In this document: positions 56,141-64,000 of the stretch, piece by piece
How positions within the stretch are numbered: the first letter of the stretch is position 1
Layout: each line of letters opens with the position of its first letter
Assembly: GCF_900187045.1 (NCBI RefSeq)
Contig: NZ_LT906453.1
Location: forward strand, 1,798,001 to 1,862,000
Source of the DNA: Dermatophilus congolensis
GTDB lineage: Bacteria > Actinomycetota > Actinomycetes > Actinomycetales > Dermatophilaceae
Direction of reading: 5' to 3'
Length of the DNA stretch: 64,000 bases
Program-made: the position numbers and the translations under genes
The notes under the pieces: model-generated
Seen by the model: only the letters and a program-made list of their open reading frames with translations
The model's database searches: none
What the model was told of the DNA's origin: nothing

Positions 56141-57313
56141 ATGCGCATCGGAATCGTCTGCCCCTACAGCTTCGATGTCGCAGGCGGCGTGCAAAACCAC
56201 ACCCGCGACCTCGCCCACCAACTCCACACCCGCGGACACCACGTCGCTGTACTCGCCCCAGCAGACGAAACCACCCCCCACACCCGCAACTTCACCAGCG
56301 CCGGAAACTCACGCGCCATCCCCTACAACGGCTCTATCGCGCGCCTAGCCTTCGGCCCAGCCGTAGCCAACCGTGTCACCACCTGGCTAGAAAACGGCCG
56401 CTTCGACATCCTCCACATCCACGAACCCCTCGTACCTAGCACATCCATCCTCGCCCTACGCGCGGCACGAACCCCCATCGTGGCGACCTTCCACACCAAC
56501 CTCGAACGCTCCCTCGCTATCCAAGCGGTATCCCCGCTAGTGCGCTCATCCCTAGAAAAAATCCACGGCCGCATCGCCGTCTCCCAAGCTGCCCGACAAA
56601 CCGCCCTCAACCACATGGGCATCGATAGCGTCATCATCCCGAACGGCGTCGATACACACACCTTCGCTACCGCCACCCCCAATCCCACCTGGACCGGAAC
56701 CCCCGACCACCCCACCATCGCATTCCTAGGCCGTATCGACGAACCCCGCAAAGGCCTACCCGTCCTGGCCGATGCCCTCCCACACCTACTCAAACACCAC
56801 CCAGGCCTACGCCTACTCATCGCCGGCCACGGAGACATCCCCACCGCCCGCAACCGCATCCCCGCCTCAGCCCGCCACGCCGCTCACTTCCTGGGAGCAA
56901 TCCCCGAAACAGACAAAGCCGCACTCCTACGCTCCGTCGACGCCTACATCGCCCCCCACACCGGAGGCGAAAGCTTCGGCATCGTCCTAGTAGAAGCAAT
57001 GAGCGCCGGGGCACCAGTCATCGCCTCCAACCTCACCCCCTTCACCCACGTTCTTGGCGACGCTGGAATCACCTTCCCCACAGGAAACTCACACGCCCTC
57101 GCCCAGGCCATCACCAACCTCCTCCACAACCCCGAACTATGCAACCAGCTGCACCTAGCAGGCCCGGCCCGCGCCGCCACCTACGATTGGCGCCACGTCA
57201 GTGACGACATCCTCGCCGTCTACGAAACCGTCCTGGAAGGAACCCGCACCACACCCCTGACCAACACCGCAACAGCCCTCTGGGCCACCCTCAAAGCGAC
57301 CCTTACCCCATGA
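56141..57313 (+). CDS. pimA: Phosphatidylinositol alpha-mannosyltransferase PimA
   Basis: The 390-residue GT4 glycosyltransferase transfers the first mannose from GDP-mannose to phosphatidylinositol at the cytoplasmic membrane face. Marks are IGIVCPYSFDVAGGVQNH at the N-terminus, HIHEPLVPSTS, VIPNGVD, FLGRIDEPRKGL and the nucleotide-sugar motif GGESFGIVLVEAMSAG. It starts 1 bp after the patA stop and overlaps the next gene by ATGA. Confidence 0.94.
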   Translation: MRIGIVCPYSFDVAGGVQNHTRDLAHQLHTRGHHVAVLAPADETTPHTRNFTSAGNSRAIPYNGSIARLAFGPAVANRVTTWLENGRFDILHIHEPLVPSTSILALRAARTPIVATFHTNLERSLAIQAVSPLVRSSLEKIHGRIAVSQAARQTALNHMGIDSVIIPNGVDTHTFATATPNPTWTGTPDHPTIAFLGRIDEPRKGLPVLADALPHLLKHHPGLRLLIAGHGDIPTARNRIPASARHAAHFLGAIPETDKAALLRSVDAYIAPHTGGESFGIVLVEAMSAGAPVIASNLTPFTHVLGDAGITFPTGNSHALAQAITNLLHNPELCNQLHLAGPARAATYDWRHVSDDILAVYETVLEGTRTTPLTNTATALWATLKATLTP

Positions 57314-57867
57314 ACACCACCTGGATCCTCACCACCCTGCTCATCCTCGCCCTATTCGCCTGGCACCTTTCCTACACAGCAGCGCGACTACACCGCCTCC
57401 ACACCCGCGCCGAAGGAGCCCTCGCCGCCCTCGACGCCTACCTCATCCGCCGCGCAGAAGCAGCCACCACCCTGGCAAACTCCGGACTCCTAGACCCCGC
57501 CAGCTCACTCATACTCGCCTCCGCCAGCGCCGAAGCCACCCACAGCGACCACAGCCTCCTCACCCTCGACTGGGCTGAAGGACAACTCGCCCTACGCGAA
57601 CTCACCGAAACAGCCCTCACCGTCGCACTCCGCGAAACCCTGCCCACCGCCACCCCTACGAACAGCAACTCACCCGATGACCCAATCGCCCACACCATCG
57701 CCACACACCGCCGTGTCCAGCTAGCCCGCCAGTTCTACAACGACACCGTCAGCGACGTCCGCCGCCTGCGACACACACCCCTGGTACGCATGGCCCACCT
57801 CGCCGGACACGCCACCACACCCCGCCCCATCGAATTCGACGACGACCTCACCGCACCACCCACCTAA
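57310..57867 (+). CDS. Small membrane-anchored LemA-like protein
   Basis: The 185-residue protein has one N-terminal membrane segment (ILTTLLILALFAWHLSYTAA) then a mainly helical body with RLHRLHTRAEGALAALDAYL and QFYNDTVSDVRRLR, similar to LemA-type proteins. Function is unknown. It overlaps pimA by ATGA, so it is probably made with the PIM enzymes. Confidence 0.75.
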   Translation: MNTTWILTTLLILALFAWHLSYTAARLHRLHTRAEGALAALDAYLIRRAEAATTLANSGLLDPASSLILASASAEATHSDHSLLTLDWAEGQLALRELTETALTVALRETLPTATPTNSNSPDDPIAHTIATHRRVQLARQFYNDTVSDVRRLRHTPLVRMAHLAGHATTPRPIEFDDDLTAPPT

Positions 57868-57951
57868 CCCACACCCATCCAGACCAGCCACAACAGCGCT
57901 GCGCGTATCGTCTACCCAGGCATCAGTCATTAGGAACGCAAGGGAGCACCC

Positions 57952-58857
57952 ATGACCGAACAGTCATCCGCCCAGTCCGCTGTAGGCACCACCCGCGTCA
58001 AACGCGGCATGGCCGAAATGCTCAAAGGTGGCGTGATCATGGACGTCGTCACCCCAGAACAGGCCAAAATCGCTGAAGACGCAGGCGCCGTTGCCGTCAT
58101 GGCCCTCGAACGCGTCCCTGCCGACATCCGCGCCCAAGGCGGTGTCTCACGCATGAGCGACCCCGACATGATCGACGGCATCATCAACGCCGTCTCTATC
58201 CCCGTCATGGCCAAAGCACGCATCGGCCACTTCGTCGAAGCACAGGTACTGCAATCCCTGGGCGTGGACTACATCGACGAATCCGAAGTACTCACCCCCG
58301 CCGACTACAGCAACCACATCGACAAATGGGCCTTCACCGTCCCCTTCGTCTGCGGCGCCACCAACCTCGGCGAAGCCCTACGCCGCATCACCGAAGGTGC
58401 AGCGATGATCCGCTCCAAAGGAGAAGCCGGCACCGGCGACGTCTCCAATGCCACCACGCACATGCGCAAAATGCGCGATCAAATCCGTTGGCTCACCTCG
58501 CTCCCCGAAGACGAACTCTACGTAGCCGCAAAAGAACTCCAAGCCCCCTACGACCTAGTCAAAGAAGTAGCAACCAACGGCAAACTCCCCGTCGTACTCT
58601 TCACCGCTGGCGGTATCGCCACCCCAGCCGACGCCGCTATGATGATGCAGCTGGGCGCCGAAGGCGTCTTCGTTGGCTCAGGCATCTTCAAGTCCGGAAA
58701 CCCCGCCCAACGCGCTGCAGCGATCGTCAAAGCCACCACCTTCTACGACGACCCCGACACCATCGCCAAAGTCTCCCGAGGCCTGGGCGAAGCAATGGTC
58801 GGAATCAACGTCGACGACATCCCCGTACCCCACCGCCTCGCTGAGCGCGGCTGGTGA
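57952..58857 (+). CDS. pdxS: Pyridoxal 5'-phosphate synthase, synthase subunit
   Basis: PdxS condenses ribose 5-phosphate, glyceraldehyde-3-phosphate and ammonia into PLP. The active-site motifs are all present: [38 protein letters not shown], and [26 protein letters not shown] phosphate-binding segments. The 301-residue length is normal. The ammonia-supplying subunit PdxT lies at 60756, unusually separated from it by a permease gene. Confidence 0.95.
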   Translation: MTEQSSAQSAVGTTRVKRGMAEMLKGGVIMDVVTPEQAKIAEDAGAVAVMALERVPADIRAQGGVSRMSDPDMIDGIINAVSIPVMAKARIGHFVEAQVLQSLGVDYIDESEVLTPADYSNHIDKWAFTVPFVCGATNLGEALRRITEGAAMIRSKGEAGTGDVSNATTHMRKMRDQIRWLTSLPEDELYVAAKELQAPYDLVKEVATNGKLPVVLFTAGGIATPADAAMMMQLGAEGVFVGSGIFKSGNPAQRAAAIVKATTFYDDPDTIAKVSRGLGEAMVGINVDDIPVPHRLAERGW

Positions 58858-58904
58858 CCTCTGACCTGCGCCTGCCACTGAAACACACATAAACAAACGC
58901 AGCC

Positions 58905-58950
58905 GTGGTCAGCGGTGCGACATAAAACACGTTCTCGCGCCGCTGACCAC
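58905..58950 (+). terminator. Terminator after pdxS
   Basis: A 16-bp stem with one G-T pair (58905-58920 with 58935-58950) lies 48 bp after the stop. The rest of 58858-59157 shows no supported gene and presumably holds the permease promoter. Confidence 0.75.
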
Positions 58951-59157
58951 CAGCACATAGGCAGTAACCACAAACCCATACACCACTGCCGGACAAGACA
59001 CACCAGAACCGCAAAAATTTTTTCAGACTAATTTCAGCGCGATATTCATAAGTTCCCAGCTAGTTGGCCATGTGCAGACAACAGCCACTACGGCCGCCTA
59101 GACGCTTGCCGACACCACAAGTTCATGCAGGCCACCCCATGGCCTCACTGTTAGGGC

Positions 59158-60657
59158 ATGACATCATCACAACCTGGTGAGCAACGAAGCTCATCAACGA
59201 GCTCAACCCCGGCACAGCCAGCCGAAAACGCCTCCCTCCACCTCGAAGACGCAGGCGACACCGGCTACCACAAATCGCTCACCAACCGTCAGGTCCAGAT
59301 GATCGCCCTCGGCGGCGCCATCGGAGTCGGCCTCTTCCTCGGCGCAGGACGCCGCCTGGCCATCGCAGGGCCTTCACTCATCCTCTCCTACGCCTTCTGC
59401 GGCGTCATCGCCTTCTTCCTTATGCGTGCCCTAGGCGAACTCGTCATGCACCGTCGCAGCTCCGGATCCTTCGTCTCCTACGCACGTGAATTCTTCGGAG
59501 ACCGCGCCGCCTACATGGCCGGCTGGATGTACATGCTCAACTGGATGACCACAGGGGTCGCCGAAATCACCGCCATTGCCGTGTACATCAGCAAATGGCT
59601 ACCCGACACCCCTCAATGGATCAGCGCGCTCGTAGCCCTAGCCCTCGTGCTAGCTATCAACCTCTCCAGCGCAAAAGCCTTCGGAGAGCTCGAATTCTGG
59701 GCCGCCCTACTCAAAGTGCTCGCCCTATCGGCCTTCCTCATCGTTGGCACCGTCATGGTCATCATCGGTTTCAAGTTCAACGGCAACCCCGCCGGACTAC
59801 ACAACCTGACCTCACCCGATGGATTCTTCCCCAACGGCAACACCCTTGCCTTCGTCATGCTCATGCAAGGCGTCGTCTTTGCCTACGCCACCATCGAGCT
59901 CGTCGGCACCGCAGCCGGGGAAACCCACGACGCCGAACATGTCATCCCCAAAGCAGTCCGCGCTGTTATCTACCGGATCGCCCTGTTCTATGTCGGCAGC
60001 GTGTTCCTGCTGTCCTGCCTGCTGCCCTACACCGCCTACAAAGCCGGCGAAAGCCCCTTCGTCACCGCTTTCGGATCCATGCTTCCCTGGATCGGCGACC
60101 TCATGAACGTCATCGTCATCACCGCAGCGCTCTCCTCATGTAACTCCGGCCTCTACTCCACCGGCCGCATCCTGCGCTCCCTGGCAGCATCCGGCGAAGC
60201 CCCCCGCTTCACCGCCAAACTCAACAAAACCGGCGTACCCGCAGGCGGCATCCTCCTCACCGCATTCGTGTACTTCCTGGGAGTCATCCTCAACGTATTC
60301 ATGCCTGGAGAAGCATTCGACATCGCCGTCGAAACCGCCGCAGTCGGCATCGTATGGACATGGGTGACGATCTTCGCCTGCCAAATGGCCCTACGGAAAC
60401 GCATCAACAAAGGCCTCGTCGAACCCACCTCATTCCCCATGCCCGGGGCCCCCTACACCGGCTGGTTCGGCATCATCTGCTTGGTGGGCATCATCGTGAT
60501 CATGCTCATCGACACCTCAAACGAGTTCTTTAACTGGAAGGTGCTCGGCGCAGCAGCCCTATTCACAGCCACCGTGTGGTTCCTATGGCCGCTGGTCAAA
60601 CGCAACAAAGAACGTCACCCTGAATTCCAAAAAGCCACCGAGCTCACCTTCGAATAA
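59158..60657 (+). CDS. Amino acid permease, APC superfamily AAT type
   Basis: The 499-residue transporter has about twelve hydrophobic segments and the AAT family start (LTNRQVQMIALGGAIGVGLFLGAG), then GELVMHRRSSGSFVSYAREFFG, typical of AnsP/GabP/CycA-like amino-acid/H+ symporters. Asparagine (AnsP) or a similar neutral amino acid is a fair guess. It lies between pdxS and pdxT but is bordered by terminators on both sides, so it is probably its own unit. Confidence 0.9.
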   Translation: MTSSQPGEQRSSSTSSTPAQPAENASLHLEDAGDTGYHKSLTNRQVQMIALGGAIGVGLFLGAGRRLAIAGPSLILSYAFCGVIAFFLMRALGELVMHRRSSGSFVSYAREFFGDRAAYMAGWMYMLNWMTTGVAEITAIAVYISKWLPDTPQWISALVALALVLAINLSSAKAFGELEFWAALLKVLALSAFLIVGTVMVIIGFKFNGNPAGLHNLTSPDGFFPNGNTLAFVMLMQGVVFAYATIELVGTAAGETHDAEHVIPKAVRAVIYRIALFYVGSVFLLSCLLPYTAYKAGESPFVTAFGSMLPWIGDLMNVIVITAALSSCNSGLYSTGRILRSLAASGEAPRFTAKLNKTGVPAGGILLTAFVYFLGVILNVFMPGEAFDIAVETAAVGIVWTWVTIFACQMALRKRINKGLVEPTSFPMPGAPYTGWFGIICLVGIIVIMLIDTSNEFFNWKVLGAAALFTATVWFLWPLVKRNKERHPEFQKATELTFE

Positions 60658-60670
60658 ACCCCAAGAAACA

Positions 60671-60710
60671 CAGCGGCGGGGAGAAGCCCACACACATCTC
60701 CCCGCCGCTG
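60671..60710 (+). terminator. Terminator after the permease
   Basis: A 14-bp stem (60671-60684 with 60697-60710) and 12-base loop lie 14 bp after the stop. Confidence 0.85.
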
Positions 60711-60755
60711 CTATTGGCCTAACCCACCACACCCCACCACGTAGCCTTTTATGAC

Positions 60756-61376
60756 GTGACATCGCCCACCATCGGAATTCTTGCGCTCCAAGGCGACGTG
60801 CGTGAACACGCCACCGCCATCACCGCCTGCGGCGCCACCGCAGTGCCCATTCGCCGCCCCGAAGAGCTCCACACCGTGCACGGCATCGTCCTACCCGGGG
60901 GCGAATCCACCGTGATCGACCGGCTCCTACGAACCTTTGACCTCCAAGAACCCCTTAAAGAACGACTCCGCAATGGCATGCCCGCCTACGGCTCCTGCGC
61001 CGGAATGATCCTGCTAGCCAACTCAATCCTCGACGGCGAAAAAAGCCAACAAACCCTCGGCGGCCTCGACATCGTCGTGCGGCGCAACGCATTCGGACGC
61101 CAAATCGCCTCTTTCGAAACAGATCTACCTGTAGCTGGCATCACGACTACTGACACCCCCATGCGTGCCGTCTTCATCCGGGCCCCATGGGTAGAAACCA
61201 CTGGCCCTGAGGTTGAAATACTCGCTTCAGCCACCACCGAAACACCCACCGGCCACAGCAAACCCCGCCCCGTAGTCGTCGCCCAAGGAAATCTCTTAGC
61301 CTCCGCATTCCACCCCGAGGTAACCGGCGACCACCGCATGCACCAGCACTTCATCAACCTCGTCCAAGCAAGCTAA
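60756..61376 (+). CDS. pdxT: Pyridoxal 5'-phosphate synthase, glutaminase subunit
   Basis: The class I glutamine amidotransferase feeds ammonia to PdxS. Marks are [13 protein letters not shown] at the start, LPGGESTVI, the nucleophile Cys in [12 protein letters not shown], and His/Glu in [12 protein letters not shown]. The GTG at 60756 gives 206 residues, a normal length. yebC follows. Confidence 0.95.
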   Translation: MTSPTIGILALQGDVREHATAITACGATAVPIRRPEELHTVHGIVLPGGESTVIDRLLRTFDLQEPLKERLRNGMPAYGSCAGMILLANSILDGEKSQQTLGGLDIVVRRNAFGRQIASFETDLPVAGITTTDTPMRAVFIRAPWVETTGPEVEILASATTETPTGHSKPRPVVVAQGNLLASAFHPEVTGDHRMHQHFINLVQAS

Positions 61377-61501
61377 ACAGCCCACCCCACTCTGAAGGCG
61401 CAGGCCACTACACGACAGATGGGTACGATAGTTCGGATCTGGATGCGATCGATACCGACAAATCCGCGGGCACTCCGTTCCGATTTTCGAGGAGACAACG
61501 T

Positions 61502-62272
61502 ATGAGCGGTCACTCCAAGTGGGCGACTACCAAACACAAGAAAGCGGCCATCGATGCCAAGCGCGGCAAGCTGTTCGCCAAGCTGATCAAAAACATCGAG
61601 GTCGCGGCACGTACTGGCGGCGGTGACCCAGCAGGCAACCCGACACTGTTCGACGCCATCCAGAAGGCTAAGAAGAGCTCGGTCCCCAACGACAACATCG
61701 ACCGCGCCGTCAAACGCGGATCCGGTGCAGAAGCAGGCGGCGCCGACTGGCAGACCATCATGTACGAGGGCTACGCCCCCGGCGGTGTCGCAGTCCTGAT
61801 CGAGTGCCTGACTGATAACCGCAACCGCGCCGCCACTGAAGTGCGCGTGGCACTGACCCGCAACGGTGGCTCCCTAGCTGACCCGGGTTCGGTTGCCTAC
61901 AACTTCGAGCGCAAAGGCGTCGTCATCGTCCCCAAGGCGCAAAAAGACGGCGAGGCAACCGAGGACTCCCTACTGGAGGTCGTCCTCGAAGCTGGCGCTG
62001 ACGAGGTCGAAGACTTCGGTGACAGCTTCCGCATCATTTCCGAAGCCAGTGACTTCGTTGCCGTCCGCACAGCCCTGCAAGAGGCCGGCGTGGACTATGA
62101 CTCTGCCGAAGCGGAATTCGTCCCGAACCTGCAGGTTCCGCTCGATCTCGAAGGTGCGCGCAAAATGTTGCGTGTCGTCGACGCCCTCGAAGACAGCGAC
62201 GACGTGCAGAACGTCTTCGTTAACGGAGACATCTCACCTGAGGTGGCCGCTCAGCTCGAAGACGAAGACTGA
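61502..62272 (+). CDS. yebC: YebC/PmpR-family protein
   Basis: The 256-residue protein begins [20 protein letters not shown], diagnostic of the family, and has all three domains including NLVDP-equivalent and [13 protein letters not shown] segments. Members act as transcriptional regulators or, more recently reported, ribosome-associated factors easing proline-stretch translation. It precedes ruvC as usual in bacteria. GAGGAGA lies upstream. Confidence 0.95.
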   Translation: MSGHSKWATTKHKKAAIDAKRGKLFAKLIKNIEVAARTGGGDPAGNPTLFDAIQKAKKSSVPNDNIDRAVKRGSGAEAGGADWQTIMYEGYAPGGVAVLIECLTDNRNRAATEVRVALTRNGGSLADPGSVAYNFERKGVVIVPKAQKDGEATEDSLLEVVLEAGADEVEDFGDSFRIISEASDFVAVRTALQEAGVDYDSAEAEFVPNLQVPLDLEGARKMLRVVDALEDSDDVQNVFVNGDISPEVAAQLEDED

Positions 62273-62297
62273 GCACACTTTCTGCGCACACGCGTGA

Positions 62298-62349
62298 ATG
62301 TGTGAGAGCGCCAGGTGGCTCATTAAGACCTCCTGGCGCTCTCACACAT
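62298..62349 (+). terminator. Terminator between yebC and ruvC
   Basis: Arms 62298-62315 and 62332-62349 form a perfect 18-bp stem with a 16-base loop. No T-run. Confidence 0.8.
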
Positions 62350-62376
62350 GTAAAGAACAAACGAAGAGGAGCAGCG

Positions 62377-62895
62377 GTGCGAGTTCTGGGAGTAGATCCA
62401 GGATTGACCCGATGTGGTGTAGGCGTAGTCGACGGTGCTCCTGGAAGACAACTGCGCATGGTTGCGGTAGGTGTAATCCGAACCCCCACTGGCGATCCGA
62501 TTCACGAACGGCTCAATTCTTTGGCTGGTCAACTCGATGAGTGGCTCGATCAATACCAGCCTGAATCAATTGCCGTGGAACGAGTTTTCGCCCGCAATGA
62601 CGTGAGTACGATCATGGGCACTGCACAAGCCAGCGCCATCCCTATGCTGGCTGCAGCCCGAAGAGAAGTGCCGTTAGCACTTCATACACCCAGTGAGGTT
62701 AAAGCTGCGGTTACGGGAAATGGGCGGGCCGATAAAGCGCAGGTGACAGCTATGATCACTCGGATTTTAGCTCTGAACGCTCCTCCTAAACCCGCTGATG
62801 CGGCGGATGCCTTGGCGCTAGCGGTGTGCCACGTGTGGCGTGGGGGAGCGGCGGCACGTATTGAGCAGGCAACAAAGCGGGCGCAAGGGCGCTGA
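62377..62895 (+). CDS. ruvC: Holliday junction resolvase RuvC
   Basis: The 172-residue endonuclease cuts Holliday junctions in complex with RuvAB. Acidic catalytic residues are in [18 protein letters not shown] and [12 protein letters not shown]. The GTG at 62377 with GAAGAGGAG upstream is the likely start; the frame is open from 62302. Confidence 0.95.
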   Translation: MRVLGVDPGLTRCGVGVVDGAPGRQLRMVAVGVIRTPTGDPIHERLNSLAGQLDEWLDQYQPESIAVERVFARNDVSTIMGTAQASAIPMLAAARREVPLALHTPSEVKAAVTGNGRADKAQVTAMITRILALNAPPKPADAADALALAVCHVWRGGAAARIEQATKRAQGR

Positions 62896-62931
62896 GAGGC
62901 AACGTTTTACCTTCGGTGGGATGCGGTAGCG

Positions 62932-62960
62932 TTGCAAGCGAACACATGTCCGAATATGTG
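62932..62960 (+). promoter_or_regulatory. Promoter of ruvAB with a LexA-like SOS box
   Basis: GCGAACACATGTCCGA at 62938-62953 matches 10 of 12 fixed positions of the actinobacterial SOS box TCGAAC-N4-GTTCGA. It lies between a TTGCAA (62932-62937) and a TATGTG (62955-62960), a promoter-like pair 17 bp apart, 67 bp before ruvA. LexA control of ruvAB is known in mycobacteria; here it is inferred. Confidence 0.6.
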
Positions 62961-63019
62961 CCTTGCGTTCTCCGGTGGCGTGAGGTGCCCGACGCAAAAC
63001 AGCACGGTTTAGGAGAAGC

Positions 63020-63631
63020 ATGATCGCCTCGATCAGCGGCACGGTCATCAGTGCAGGGCTAGATCAGGCTGTGATTGTGGTTGGGGGTGTGGGGCTACAG
63101 GTGCGCCTCACTCCTGCCACCGCGGCCTCACTGCGAGTTGGAGAACAGGCAGAGCTGGCCACGACCCTAGTGGTTCGTGAAGATGCGTGGACTTTGTACG
63201 GATTCGCTGATGCGCAGGAGAAAGAAATTTTCGAGGTTGCGCAAAGCGTCAGTGGAGTGGGCCCCAGGATGGCGTTGGCCATGCTGGCGGTGTTCACACC
63301 TGCCCGGCTGGCGACAGCGATCTCTGCAGGAGAAGTCGCTGCTTTGGTGAAAGTTCCTGGCATCGGTAAGAAAAGCGCCGAACGAATCATTTTGGAGCTG
63401 CGCGAAAAGATGACGGCACTCGGCCTTGACGAAAACGCCCACCATGAAGAGCCCGCTGCCAGTAGCAGTGATGAACCGGCCTGGAACGGTTCAGTATCTG
63501 AAGCTCTCATAAGTCTGGGCTGGTCTGCCAAACAAGCTGAGGCAGCCCTGGGGCGAGTAGCGAAAACCGTGGATGCTGATGCTCCCGTGGGGGTCGCTTT
63601 GAAAGCCGCGCTGCAGGAGCTCAGCCGGTGA
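63020..63631 (+). CDS. ruvA: Holliday junction helicase subunit RuvA
   Basis: The 203-residue protein binds and flattens four-way junctions for RuvB. It has an OB-fold start MIASISGTV, two helix-hairpin-helix segments ([13 protein letters not shown] and [13 protein letters not shown]), and a C-terminal RuvB-binding domain ([16 protein letters not shown]). AGGAGAAGC precedes the ATG. Its stop overlaps ruvB by GTGA. Confidence 0.95.
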   Translation: MIASISGTVISAGLDQAVIVVGGVGLQVRLTPATAASLRVGEQAELATTLVVREDAWTLYGFADAQEKEIFEVAQSVSGVGPRMALAMLAVFTPARLATAISAGEVAALVKVPGIGKKSAERIILELREKMTALGLDENAHHEEPAASSSDEPAWNGSVSEALISLGWSAKQAEAALGRVAKTVDADAPVGVALKAALQELSR

Positions 63632-64000
63632 GCCCTTTAGGAGAGCACTCGGCAGACCCGTGGGACGACGGCTCGTATGACGCATCACCACGCATCGTTG
63701 ACCCCAGCGCACACGTGGATGAAACCGGTGACGAACGCCAGATCGAAGCTGCGCTACGCCCGAAACGGCTTGCGGAGTTCCCTGGTCAGCGTCGCGTCCG
63801 TGACCAGCTAGGCCTTGTTATTGAAGCTGCTAAGCGTCGGGCCTCCAGCCCGGACCACATTCTTTTATCTGGGCCGCCGGGGCTGGGTAAAACCACGCTT
63901 GCCATGATCGTGGCCTCTGAGCTTGGCGCCCCTATCCGTATTACGAGCGGGCCAGCTATCCAGCACGCTGGGGACTTGGCTTCCATCCTGTCGTCGCTGA
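63628..64000 (+). CDS. ruvB: Holliday junction ATPase RuvB, 3' truncated by window edge
   Basis: The GTG at 63628 overlaps the ruvA stop (GTGA). The visible 124 residues include [19 protein letters not shown] and the Walker A loop [11 protein letters not shown], followed by [16 protein letters not shown], all standard for RuvB. The N-terminal extension of about 45 residues before LRPKRL is longer than in E. coli, as usual in actinobacteria. The gene runs off the window. Confidence 0.95.
   Translation, partial: MSPLGEHSADPWDDGSYDASPRIVDPSAHVDETGDERQIEAALRPKRLAEFPGQRRVRDQLGLVIEAAKRRASSPDHILLSGPPGLGKTTLAMIVASELGAPIRITSGPAIQHAGDLASILSSL

Overview
The window is GC-rich, densely coded actinobacterial DNA. 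Several genes are typical of Actinomycetota: the PgsA/PatA/PimA phosphatidylinositol-mannoside genes, polyphosphate glucokinase, HemQ, GuaB1, the DUF3000 and TIGR02611 families, and PdxS/PdxT. A CAMP-factor-like cytolysin, a collagen-like CAP protein and the overall gene set point to a host-associated member of the Micrococcales. A Dermatophilus-like organism is my guess, but no 16S gene is present to confirm it.

Region 1 (1-19.5 kb) is the outstanding locus: a pyochelin/yersiniabactin/coelibactin-type thiazoline metallophore cluster. It holds a left-truncated NRPS (Cy-like, Cys-type A, two PCPs, Cy-like), a free thioesterase, a degenerate methyltransferase-like protein with a PCP, a saccharopine-dehydrogenase-like reductase, a thiazolinyl imide reductase, and a second NRPS (docking, Cy, Cys-type A with an embedded methyltransferase, PCP, TE). 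An ECF-type importer (S, T and double ATPase) follows without a break. Nearly all junctions overlap by a few bases (mostly GTGA or ATGA), so the block looks like one operon running from NRPS to uptake system. A convergent TetR regulator and a divergently read MFS exporter complete it. The promoter in front of the exporter carries a near-perfect 17-bp palindrome resembling actinobacterial Zur boxes, which suggests that the metal may be zinc.

Region 2 (19.5-41.2 kb) is mostly housekeeping: a secreted PepSY protein, the RNase P RNA gene rnpB with a phage-type integrase immediately downstream, guaB1, an MBL hydrolase, ppgK, map, pncA, dxs, an HTH-fused MurA-like enzyme, RNase D, a frameshifted DUF3000 gene, hemE, hemQ, msrB, a secreted two-repeat protein, an alpha/beta hydrolase, glgX with a repeat-bearing acidic tail, and a serine-recombinase-like protein that appears to lack its nucleophile.

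Region 3 (41.3-49.8 kb) is accessory in character. A Gly-Cys-Val tRNA trio is perfectly duplicated in tandem. It is followed by an orphan polyketide-synthase-like KR/DH protein whose catalytic motifs look lost, a chain of tiny ORFs, two membrane proteins and a tRNA-Val(CAC). Then come two secreted proteins: a CAMP-factor-like protein and a CAP-domain protein with a collagen-like Pro/Gly repeat region. A C8A7 homopolymer lies between the two.

Region 4 (49.9-64 kb) is core again: a GNAT enzyme, an RlmA-like 23S rRNA methyltransferase, thrS, a HIT hydrolase, pgsA-patA-pimA and a small membrane protein, pdxS, an amino-acid permease, pdxT, yebC, then ruvC, ruvA and the start of ruvB with a LexA-like box before ruvA. 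All intrinsic terminators listed were read by eye as inverted repeats.
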